Positions 7,013 through 12,474 of a stretch of 19,026 nt of DNA are shown here, one piece after another; position 1 is the stretch's first letter; each line of letters opens with the position of its first letter. Both the position numbers and the translations under genes were made by a program. Source of the stretch: Methanobacteriota archaeon (lineage in GTDB: Archaea > Thermoplasmatota > Thermoplasmata > RBG-16-68-12); NCBI GenBank assembly GCA_005878515.1, contig VBLZ01000052.1, forward strand, positions 1-19,026. Reading direction: 5' to 3'. The notes below the pieces were generated by a model. The model was not told where the DNA came from and searched no databases. It saw only the letters and a program-made list of their open reading frames with translations.

Positions 7013-7234
7013 ATGTCGTATTCGGGGTCTGGCTTCCGACCTTCGAACGTCCCGGTGGAGGAAGGGAAGGTGTACGAAGCCAAGATCGAAGATATCGGTC
7101 GGGAAGGCGACGGACTCGCGCGGATCGCGAACTTCGTGGTCTTCGTCCCGGGGACGAAGATCGGGGACGAGGTCAAGATCAAGATCACGAAGGTCCACCG
7201 GCGCATGGCGTTCGGAGAAGTCGTCCGCGAGTGA
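7013..7234 (+). CDS. TRAM-domain RNA-binding protein
   Basis: A 73-residue stand-alone TRAM domain, a small beta-barrel RNA-binding fold also found in TrmA/MiaB-type tRNA-modifying enzymes; free archaeal versions are thought to act as RNA chaperones. After a glycine/serine-rich N-terminus (SYSGSGFRPSN) come the domain motifs VPVEEGKVYEAKIEDIGREG, DGLARI, FVVFVPGTKIGD, VKIKITKV and FGEVV, covering nearly the whole protein. I chose ATG 7013 because it starts where family members usually do and has GGAG 6 bp upstream. ATG 7001 and GTG 6959 are in frame; 6959 lies upstream of the likely transcription start. A strong TATA region precedes it, fitting a single abundant gene product. Confidence 0.85.
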   Translation: MSYSGSGFRPSNVPVEEGKVYEAKIEDIGREGDGLARIANFVVFVPGTKIGDEVKIKITKVHRRMAFGEVVRE

Positions 7235-7321
7235 CGCTGCGCCGATGCGGGGGAGCCAGGGAGGGCCCGAGCGCAAGCCGGAGCCTCCGTCTTCGAGCTT
7301 CGAAAACCGTAGAATAAGTTC

Positions 7322-7330
7322 CTTATATGC
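7322..7330 (+). promoter_or_regulatory. TATA box overlapping the upstream ATG of the surface-protein gene
   Basis: CTTATATGC is a good archaeal TATA box and contains the ATG at 7327. If used, transcription starts near 7350, which excludes that ATG and points to GTG 7363, preceded by GAGG at 7351-7354. An alternative box, AGAATAAG at about 7311-7318, would permit neither start to be excluded with certainty. Confidence 0.5.
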
Positions 7331-7362
7331 GCCGCACCCCATCGACTCTCGAGGACGGTTCT

Positions 7363-8436
7363 GTGCTGCGCTCACGGCAGGTTGTCCTCGCGGCCGCCGC
7401 GGCCGGCGCCGCCGCGCTCTTGATCGGATCCACCCTCGCGGTGCTGACGCTTCGGCCCGCGGTGGTCGATTCGGACGGAGACGGCGTCCCGGATTCGGTC
7501 GAGGCCGCCACCCAGCGAACCGTGGTCGCCGCGACGGCTGGAGATACGTTCACGATCGTGAGCCGGCTCGCGAGCGCCCCTTACCAGGATCAGTTCGAGG
7601 TGTCCTACAAAGCCGGGACCTTCGTCGTCACGTATGAGCGGGCCCGCGGCAGCGACAGCGCCTATCAGCTCGAGCTGAGAAACCTCGTCGAGTGGAACGA
7701 CATCAATCAAAACAACCGGATTGATCCGGGGGAGACCGTCGGCGTGGGAACGACGTTGGGGACCACCGCGTTCGCCAACGCCCCAGTGACGAAGGCCCAA
7801 GTGGACAGTGCGGATGGCGGGCACGTCACGGAGTTGTCCATCCGGAGCACGACGGCCAACATGACCTTGAACGTCACCGTGGCCGAGCGGTTCATGCGTC
7901 TCTCCAGCACGAGGGTGCTGACGCCCATGGAGGTCAAGCTCGACCTGACGGTCGATCGCGCGACCCTCGCGGCGGGGTACGGCCTGGGCCTCGACGTGCG
8001 CATCAACACCACGAAGCAAATCGAGTTCAACAACCGGAGCTGGGATGACGTGAATGAGTTCGCGGAGGGCGAGGCCGGCCTCAACGTAACCGGAGGTCCG
8101 CCCACGAGCCCGGCCACTGTGTTCTTCTCCTGGTCGAAGTCGGCCATCGCCGACGGCCGCGAGATCCCCGTGACGTACACGAACATCTCGACCGTGAGTC
8201 CGAATTCCTACGAGCTCTATCTGGCCTACCCGATCAGCGGGTCCGGTTCGCGGGTCAAGCTCGTTCACGATCCGGTCCTCGGCGTCGACAGCGCCGCGTA
8301 CGAAGGCGTCGTGGCCCGCACGCCAGAGCTTCAGGGAGATCTCGTGCTCTACGCCGCGTCCCTTGCCGCCGCAGTGTTCCTCATCGCCCTCACGTTGATC
8401 GTCGCAGACCGCCGCCGCAAGAAACGCGAGGAATAA
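7363..8436 (+). CDS. Surface-anchored protein with calcium-loop-like motifs and C-terminal membrane helix
   Basis: A 357-residue protein probably displayed on the outside of the cell membrane. It starts with a hydrophobic signal or anchor segment (LRSRQVV then about 24 Ala/Leu/Val-rich residues), followed directly by DSDGDGVPDSVE, a thrombospondin-type-3/EF-like calcium loop. A second loop-like stretch, NDINQNNRIDPGE, lies near residue 105. The central part is beta-rich and carries six N-glycosylation sequons (NMT, NVT, NTT, NRS, NVT, NIS). The C-terminus is one membrane helix (VLYAASLAAAVFLIALTLIVA) and a basic tail RRRKKREE, the usual stop-transfer pattern. An in-frame ATG at 7327 adds 12 residues but lies within a TATA-like box. 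Function unknown; a role in surface structure or adhesion is only a guess. Confidence 0.75.
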   Translation: MLRSRQVVLAAAAAGAAALLIGSTLAVLTLRPAVVDSDGDGVPDSVEAATQRTVVAATAGDTFTIVSRLASAPYQDQFEVSYKAGTFVVTYERARGSDSAYQLELRNLVEWNDINQNNRIDPGETVGVGTTLGTTAFANAPVTKAQVDSADGGHVTELSIRSTTANMTLNVTVAERFMRLSSTRVLTPMEVKLDLTVDRATLAAGYGLGLDVRINTTKQIEFNNRSWDDVNEFAEGEAGLNVTGGPPTSPATVFFSWSKSAIADGREIPVTYTNISTVSPNSYELYLAYPISGSGSRVKLVHDPVLGVDSAAYEGVVARTPELQGDLVLYAASLAAAVFLIALTLIVADRRRKKREE

Positions 8437-8444
8437 GGCCGGAA

Positions 8445-8452
8445 TCCTTAAC
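8445..8452 (+). promoter_or_regulatory. TATA-like box of the membrane protein/regulator operon
   Basis: TCCTTAAC centred about 36 bp before the ATG at 8485, predicting a short leader of about 10 nt. Confidence 0.4.
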
Positions 8453-8484
8453 ACCCGGGTCCTTTACGGTTCGCGGCGGTCCCC

Positions 8485-8751
8485 ATGGTGGCGATCGAGA
8501 ACGTCTTGCTCGCGGCCGAATCGGTCTTCGCCCTCGTGCTGACGGTCATTGCCGTCCTCGCGCTCCGGAGGGCGAGGGATGTGCAGCTAGCCTTTTTGGC
8601 GGCGGCCTTCGGCGTCTTCTTCCTGAAGGCCCTCCTCCTGACGATTTCGTTGTTCGCTCTCCAGCTCACCGCCGGTCAGGTCTTCCTCTTGTCGGGATCC
8701 CTCGACCTCGTGATCCTCGCGCTCTTCTACGGATTCACTCTGCGGCGCTAA
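8485..8751 (+). CDS. Small three-helix membrane protein
   Basis: An 88-residue, almost entirely hydrophobic protein with three predicted membrane helices: about 5-26, about 33-58 and about 62-84, with Arg residues in the first loop (LRRARD) and at the C-terminus (TLRR), suggesting their cytosolic placement. It resembles the small three-helix proteins that often accompany HTH regulators in haloarchaea (DUF7521-like, from memory). The next gene, a tandem winged-helix regulator, starts 15 bp downstream on the same strand, so they are probably one operon and may form a membrane sensor/anchor plus DNA-binding pair. No catalytic residue is visible. Confidence 0.75.
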   Translation: MVAIENVLLAAESVFALVLTVIAVLALRRARDVQLAFLAAAFGVFFLKALLLTISLFALQLTAGQVFLLSGSLDLVILALFYGFTLRR

Positions 8752-8766
8752 GCGTCGTGTGGTCTC

Positions 8767-9315
8767 ATGGACCGGGAGATCCTGGCCGTCAAGACCCGGA
8801 AGGACCTGTATGACTTCGTCCGCAAGAATCCGGGTTTCCATCTGCGTGAACTATCGCGAGCGCTGAACCTGTCGATCACCCTCGCGGATTACCACCTGCG
8901 GTTCCTCGAGAAGCACGAGCTGATCACCTCCGCGATGGACGGGGAGTACAAGCGGTTCTTTCCGCGGTCGACGCCGGGTCAGGCGGAGGCTCGGTCCGCC
9001 CTCACGGAGACGGAGAAGCAGATCCTCGCCTTCTTGCGGCAGCCGGTGCCGCTGAAGGTGATCGACTTTCTCATGGAGCGGGAGGCGGCGACCCACAAAG
9101 AAATCCTGGAGCAGGTGCCCGTCTCGCCGTCGACGCTCTCCCATCACCTGAAGAAAATGCAGGCGGCGGGGATCATCGCCCACGCGGAGCCGACCGAGCG
9201 TGGATACCGGGTCGTCGACCCGAGGTCCGTCGCGCGCCTCATGACCGCCTATGAGTTGGCGACGCCGGACCAAGTCGACACGTTCATCCGGGTGTGGGGC
9301 GAGTTCCGCCTCTGA
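8767..9315 (+). CDS. Tandem winged-helix transcriptional regulator
   Basis: A 182-residue cytosolic protein with two winged-helix domains. The first (about 8-62) runs LYDFVRKNPGFHLRELSRALN, then a recognition helix around LSITLADYHLRFLEKHELI and a wing (DGEYKRFFP). The second (about 80-150) runs EKQILAFLRQPVPLKVIDFLM, HKEILEQVPVSPSTLSHHLKKMQAAGII and a wing (ERGYRVV). Both resemble ArsR/MarR-like archaeal domains. No ligand domain, metal cluster of cysteines or membrane helix is present, so the sensing function may come from the small membrane protein encoded immediately upstream. The ATG follows that gene by 15 bp. It converges with the GAF gene, the two stops being 6 bp apart. Confidence 0.85.
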   Translation: MDREILAVKTRKDLYDFVRKNPGFHLRELSRALNLSITLADYHLRFLEKHELITSAMDGEYKRFFPRSTPGQAEARSALTETEKQILAFLRQPVPLKVIDFLMEREAATHKEILEQVPVSPSTLSHHLKKMQAAGIIAHAEPTERGYRVVDPRSVARLMTAYELATPDQVDTFIRVWGEFRL

Positions 9316-9321
9316 CCGATC

Positions 9322-9819
9322 TCAGAGGATCCGGACGAGTTCCTGCGCGACCCACTCGACGAACTCCTGGTCCGTCGGGGTGAATGCATTCAGCTGGTCC
9401 GAGTCGATGTCGATCTCCGCGATGGAGGCGCCGTCTCGGAGGATCGGCACGACCATCTCCGCGCGCGTGTTGATGAAACATTGGAGGTACCGCGGATCGT
9501 CGTTCACGTCGGGCACGATTACGGCAGCCTTCTCCGCAACCGCGGCCGAGCAGATGCCTTGCCCGAGGGGAATCCGTATGTGGAGGGTCGCGCTCGGGCC
9601 GGACCAAGAAGCGAGGACGAGTTCCGATCCATCGACGTTGTAGATCCCGACCCACGTGTAATGCGGGATCTTGCGCAGCTCCCGGCATACGAAGTCCGTA
9701 ATCGGCTTGCGTTGGCTTCCGGAGTGGATGATCTTCTCGAGGCGAGCGGCGACTTCGTCGTAGCTGACCTTGCCTTTCTCGCCGGCCATGACCTCGCCGA
9801 ACTTCCCGACTCCCTTCAT
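9322..9819 (-). CDS. GAF-domain protein, free methionine-(R)-sulfoxide reductase-like
   Basis: A 165-residue single GAF domain that best resembles the fRMsr (YebR) group, which reduces free methionine-R-sulfoxide with catalytic cysteines. The fRMsr-like segments are YTWVGIYNVDG, IRIPLGQGICSAAV, the NTRAEMVVPI strand and IDIDSDQLNAFTPTDQEF. Cys90 and Cys114 are 24 residues apart, the same spacing as Cys94 and Cys118 of the E. coli protein; the third E. coli cysteine (Cys84) is replaced by a non-cysteine residue here. I chose ATG 9819, which has a TATA-like CTTATGG 38 bp upstream; ATG 9789 is possible, and a TTG at 9945 would add 42 residues unlike the family. A methionine-sulfoxide repair role is likely but a sensory GAF cannot be excluded. 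Confidence 0.75.
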   Translation of the reverse strand: MKGVGKFGEVMAGEKGKVSYDEVAARLEKIIHSGSQRKPITDFVCRELRKIPHYTWVGIYNVDGSELVLASWSGPSATLHIRIPLGQGICSAAVAEKAAVIVPDVNDDPRYLQCFINTRAEMVVPILRDGASIAEIDIDSDQLNAFTPTDQEFVEWVAQELVRIL

Positions 9820-9853
9820 CAGAGCGTGCCTCTCCGTCGAACACGCGCGGCCA

Positions 9854-9860
9854 CCATAAG
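9854..9860 (-). promoter_or_regulatory. TATA-like box of the GAF gene
   Basis: On the minus strand, GGCTTATGG lies about 38 bp before the ATG at 9819. It is the only AT-rich element between the start and the small-RNA region. Confidence 0.4.
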
Positions 9861-9950
9861 CCTTGTGGACCGTCGCGCCGAACGATTTCGATCTGCGCGG
9901 CGTTAGCCCCGAGCAAAGACTCGCACGGGTCTCGAGTTGGTGCAATGTTC

Positions 9951-9958
9951 AAATATCA
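9951..9958 (+). promoter_or_regulatory. TATA box of small-RNA unit 1
   Basis: AAATATCA, an AT-rich box centred 23-24 bp before the first base of the 20-nt repeat at 9978. That spacing would place the transcription start at or next to the repeat. Confidence 0.5.
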
Positions 9959-9977
9959 CAGGCTTCTAGGAAACGGT

Positions 9978-9997
9978 ACAAGCATCCCTCCACAACG
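9978..9997 (+). repeat. 20-bp direct repeat, copy 1
   Basis: ACAAGCATCCCTCCACAACG, identical to 10137-10156. It begins 20-nt into neither gene but exactly at the predicted start of unit 1. Confidence 0.9.
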
Positions 9998-10051
9998 GGC
10001 CGTTCCCTGGTTTTCCTGAAACGGCGAACGGCCTACCCCTTTTTTCTTTTT
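9998..10051 (+). terminator. Hairpin and T-tract ending unit 1
   Basis: An 8-bp perfect stem GGCCGTTC/GAACGGCC with a 20-nt loop is followed within 7 bases by a run of eleven T interrupted by one C. It is oriented for the plus strand only; the minus strand has no T-run after the stem. Confidence 0.55.
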
Positions 10052-10104
10052 CGGATGCCGGATACGTCTTTCCACGGTCCCGCGAGCGGCGTCGGAAAAC
10101 CGTC

Positions 10105-10112
10105 TTATATGG
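10105..10112 (+). promoter_or_regulatory. TATA box of small-RNA unit 2
   Basis: TTATATGG, a near-consensus box centred 28-29 bp before the first base of the second repeat at 10137. Confidence 0.55.
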
Positions 10113-10136
10113 TTGGTTCGTTGCCGGGTCGCTTAG

Positions 10137-10156
10137 ACAAGCATCCCTCCACAACG
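10137..10156 (+). repeat. 20-bp direct repeat, copy 2
   Basis: Exact second copy of the element at 9978-9997, 159 bp downstream, same orientation, again 28-29 bp after a TATA box and directly before a GC-rich hairpin. Confidence 0.9.
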
Positions 10157-10157
10157 A

Positions 10158-10191
10158 GGCCGTTCAGGAACCCTGGACGGCCCTTTATTTT
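10158..10191 (+). terminator. Hairpin and T-tract ending unit 2
   Basis: An 11-bp stem with a three-base AAC loop followed immediately by CTTTATTTT. This is a strong intrinsic-terminator shape on the plus strand. Confidence 0.55.
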
Positions 10192-10209
10192 GTGGCCCAT
10201 CCGGGCGGG

Positions 10210-10851
10210 CTAGGCCATCGGCGGGATCTTGATTCCTCGGGTGTCGATCCGCACGCGTCGCCCTTCGACGCGAAGCCGGCCTTCTGCGAAGAGCCTCACC
10301 GCGAGAGGCAGCAAGACGTGTTCCTGCTCGAGGATCCGAGCGGCGAGGGAGTCTTCCGTATCGTCCTCCAGGACGGGGACCGCCTTCTGCAAGATGATGG
10401 GCCCTCCGTCCACGGACGCATCGACGAAGTGGATCGTGCAGCCGGAGACCTTGACGCCCGCGGCAATCGCTTCGCGGTGCGCGTGGGCGCCCGGAAAGGC
10501 CGGGAGCAAGGAGGGATGGATGTTGATGATGCGATTCGGGAACTCGCGGATGAACGACGCCGAGACTAGGCGCATGAACCCGGCGAAGACGAGCAGCTCG
10601 ACCCGTTTTTCCCGGAGGACTTTCAGGACCTCCCGCTCGAAACCTTCGCGGTCCTTCCCATACGGCCGATGATCGACGAGGACCGCCGGGACGTTCGCCG
10701 CTTGGGCCCGATCGAGCACGGGCGCACCCGGGACGTTGCACACAAGGACCGTGAGGTCGACGTCCAAATCGCCGCGCTTGCGCGCGTCGACGAGGCTCTG
10801 GAAGTCCGTGCCCCGCCCCGATGCGAGCACTCCGACCCTGGTCCGGCCCAT
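10210..10851 (-). CDS. purN: Phosphoribosylglycinamide formyltransferase (PurN)
   Basis: Transfers the formyl group of 10-formyl-tetrahydrofolate to GAR, the third step of purine synthesis. The 213-residue protein has the phosphate-binding loop ASGRGTDFQSLVDA (10-23), where the usual Asn is Asp, and the full catalytic set: Asn110 and His112 in INIHPSLLPAFPG and Asp148 in HFVDASVDGGPII, matching Asn106/His108/Asp144 of E. coli PurN with an offset of four. The length is normal. It starts 9 bp after the purH stop on the same strand, so purH-purN is an operon. Its presence, instead of only formate-dependent PurT, points to folate-based formyl transfer here. Confidence 0.94.
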   Translation of the reverse strand: MGRTRVGVLASGRGTDFQSLVDARKRGDLDVDLTVLVCNVPGAPVLDRAQAANVPAVLVDHRPYGKDREGFEREVLKVLREKRVELLVFAGFMRLVSASFIREFPNRIINIHPSLLPAFPGAHAHREAIAAGVKVSGCTIHFVDASVDGGPIILQKAVPVLEDDTEDSLAARILEQEHVLLPLAVRLFAEGRLRVEGRRVRIDTRGIKIPPMA

Positions 10852-10860
10852 CGAGCTCCC

Positions 10861-12396
10861 TCAGTGTTTGAACAACCGAATCCCCGTGAAGACCATTCCG
10901 ATTCCGTGTTCATCGGCCGCCGCGATGACCTCGTCGTCGCGGATCGAGCCGCCGGGCTGGGCCACCATCGCGACGCCACCTTTGGCGAGTTCGTCTACGC
11001 CGTCCCGGAACGGGAAGTACGCGTCGCTGACCGCGACGCTCCCGCGGGCCGCGGCGTCCGCCTTGTGGCAGGCGAGCATGCACGCATCCACGCGGCTCAT
11101 CTGACCGGCTCCGATGCCGACCGTGCGGTCGCCCTTGACGAGGACGATCGAATTCGACTTGACGTACCGGCTCACGAGGATTCCGAAGAGGATATCGCGC
11201 AGCTGCGCCGGCGTCGGTGAGACTTTCGTAACGACCTTGAAGGCCTCGGGCTGGGGCATCGGAAAGTCCGTCGTCTGGAGGAGGACGCCCCCGAGGACAC
11301 GGACCATGTCGATCCCGTGGTCGCGCCGGAACGGTCCGCGGGTCCGGAGGACCAGGAAGGTTCCTTTCTTCTTCGATTTCAGGAGGTCGAGTGCGGCCGG
11401 CTCGTACTCCGGCGCGATGACCGCGTCGAGGACATCCTTCTTCATCGCTTTCGCGGTCGCGAGATCGACCGGACGGTTCAGTCCGACGACTCCGCCGTAG
11501 GCCGAGATTGGGTCGGCCGCATGGGCGCTCGTGTACGCCTCGGCAAGCGTCGCCGCGAGCGCCACCCCGGACGGATTCGTGTGCTTGATCACGACCGCCG
11601 CGGGTCGCTCGAACTCCGTCGCGAGGCGCAAGGCCGCATCGAGGTCGATCAGGTTGTTGTACGACAACTCCTTTCCCTGGAGCTTCTCCGCGGTCGCCGT
11701 CGCGGCGAACGGGAACGGCTCGCGGTACAAGGCCGCCTTCTGATACGGATTCTCCCCGTACCGGAGATCCGTGACCTTGTCGTACGCGAGGCGCAGCGCC
11801 GGCGGGAGCACGCTCCCCTGGCGTTTCGCGAGGTAGTTGAAAATCGCGGCGTCGTAGCGAGAGGTGTACTCGAACGCCTCCATCGCCAGCTCGCTTCGGA
11901 GTTTCTCCGGCACAGCGCGGTGCTCCTGCAACGCGCGGAGGACCTCTCCGTAGCGCGCCGGCCGGACGATGACGCTGACGCGTGCGGCGTTCTTCGCGGC
12001 GGCCCGGATGAGGGAGACGCCGCCGATATCGATGTTCTCGATCGCGTCCTCGAGCCGGACGTCCGGTTTCGCGACCGTGGTCTCGAACGGATACAGGTTG
12101 ACGACGACGAGGTCGATCGGGACGGCACCGAGATCCGCCAGATCCTTCTCGTCGCCTCGGGGTGCGAGGATCCCCGCGAAGATCTTCGGGTGGAGCGTCT
12201 TCACGCGTCCGCCCAACCCCTCGCGGAGACCGGTGTAGTCCGCGACGGTCAGCATCGGGAGGCCCGCGTCCTTCAGGGTTTTCGCCGTACCCTCCGTTCC
12301 AATCAATTCAAAACCGAGGGCGTGCAACCCCCGGGCGAATTCGACGAGACCCTCTTTATCCGAGACGCTGAAGAGAGCTCGGCGGGGGGATACCAT
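10861..12396 (-). CDS. purH: Bifunctional AICAR transformylase/IMP cyclohydrolase (PurH)
   Basis: Carries out the last two steps of IMP synthesis. The 511-residue protein has an N-terminal MGS-like IMP cyclohydrolase domain (SVSDKEGLVEFARGL, GTEGTAKTL, GRVKTLHPKIFAGIL, VVVNLYPFE, NIDIGGVSLIRAAAKN; about 1-195) and a C-terminal AICAR transformylase domain with the KHTNPSG active-site motif and the C-terminal blocks KSNSIVLVKGD, GIGAGQMSRVDA, SDAYFPFRDGVD and AQPGGSIRDDEVI. Both halves look intact. I chose ATG 12396, family N-terminus, with a TATA-like CTTAATTG about 35 bp upstream; an ATG at 12429 lies too close to that box. Many archaea use PurP and PurO for these steps, so a full bacterial-type PurH is a lineage marker and an old transfer is possible. 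Confidence 0.95.
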   Translation of the reverse strand: MVSPRRALFSVSDKEGLVEFARGLHALGFELIGTEGTAKTLKDAGLPMLTVADYTGLREGLGGRVKTLHPKIFAGILAPRGDEKDLADLGAVPIDLVVVNLYPFETTVAKPDVRLEDAIENIDIGGVSLIRAAAKNAARVSVIVRPARYGEVLRALQEHRAVPEKLRSELAMEAFEYTSRYDAAIFNYLAKRQGSVLPPALRLAYDKVTDLRYGENPYQKAALYREPFPFAATATAEKLQGKELSYNNLIDLDAALRLATEFERPAAVVIKHTNPSGVALAATLAEAYTSAHAADPISAYGGVVGLNRPVDLATAKAMKKDVLDAVIAPEYEPAALDLLKSKKKGTFLVLRTRGPFRRDHGIDMVRVLGGVLLQTTDFPMPQPEAFKVVTKVSPTPAQLRDILFGILVSRYVKSNSIVLVKGDRTVGIGAGQMSRVDACMLACHKADAAARGSVAVSDAYFPFRDGVDELAKGGVAMVAQPGGSIRDDEVIAAADEHGIGMVFTGIRLFKH

Positions 12397-12426
12397 CCCT
12401 ATTACCGGGTGGCAATGGGGAGAATG

Positions 12427-12434
12427 CAATTAAG
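12427..12434 (-). promoter_or_regulatory. TATA-like box of the purH-purN operon
   Basis: CTTAATTG on the minus strand, centred about 35 bp before ATG 12396. It gives purHN a promoter separate from the upstream reductase gene. Confidence 0.5.
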
Positions 12435-12474
12435 TCTTCGGTGAGCGGAATGGCGACGACGCGGGAGAGGCCAC

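Larger units (their letters stand above)
9978..10051 (+). ncRNA. Putative small RNA, unit 1 of a tandem pair
   Basis: Predicted transcript of about 74 nt. It begins with the 20-nt element shared with unit 2, which has no strong internal pairing and contains CAUCCCUCC. It then forms a hairpin between GGCCGTTC (9998-10005) and GAACGGCC (10026-10033), with an alternative inner pairing GCCGTT/AACGGC, and ends in a T-rich tract (10040-10051: six T, C, five T). A TATA box lies the right distance upstream. No CDS of recognisable family covers it. A C/D or H/ACA guide was considered, but box C and a proper box pair are absent. The architecture, unpaired 5' seed followed by a terminator-like hairpin, is that of a trans-acting sRNA. 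Transcription is inferred, not seen. Confidence 0.5.
10137..10191 (+). ncRNA. Putative small RNA, unit 2 of a tandem pair
   Basis: Predicted transcript of about 55 nt. It starts with the same 20-nt element as unit 1, then a tighter hairpin: GGCCGTTCAGG (10158-10168) pairs with CCTGGACGGCC (10172-10182) through eleven base pairs including one T-G wobble, with loop AAC, and is followed by CTTTATTTT (10183-10191). The two units share the 5' element and the GGCCGTTC arm but differ between, as expected for duplicated RNAs that kept seed and stem. It ends 19 bp from the convergent purN stop. A role as the purN terminator was considered, but on the purN strand the stem is not followed by a T-run. 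Confidence 0.55.

Noticed and set aside
9978..10156. The 20-bp repeat as a CRISPR or mobile-element end
   Set aside because: There are only two copies, 159 bp apart, with no spacer regularity, no cas genes, no transposase and no target duplication.
9978..10191. tRNA, C/D-box or H/ACA-box RNA
   Set aside because: No cloverleaf with a GGTTCRAATCC arm can be drawn; a CTGA exists at 10015-10018, but no C box pairs with it; no H/ACA hairpin with a 3' ACA.
10183..10209. purN terminator on the minus strand
   Set aside because: The unit-2 hairpin is symmetrical, but on the minus strand it is followed by CTCGTTGTGG with no T-run, while the plus strand has CTTTATTTT.
9863..10213. A plus-strand open frame encoding the peptide KHPSTT twice
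   Set aside because: The repeats are 159 bp apart, a multiple of three, so the peptide repeat is automatic. The frame begins inside the GAF upstream region, crosses a TATA box, stems and a T-tract, and has no domain.
11317..12444. A 375-codon plus-strand open frame
   Set aside because: It is antisense to purH, whose two complete domains leave no doubt about the coding strand.
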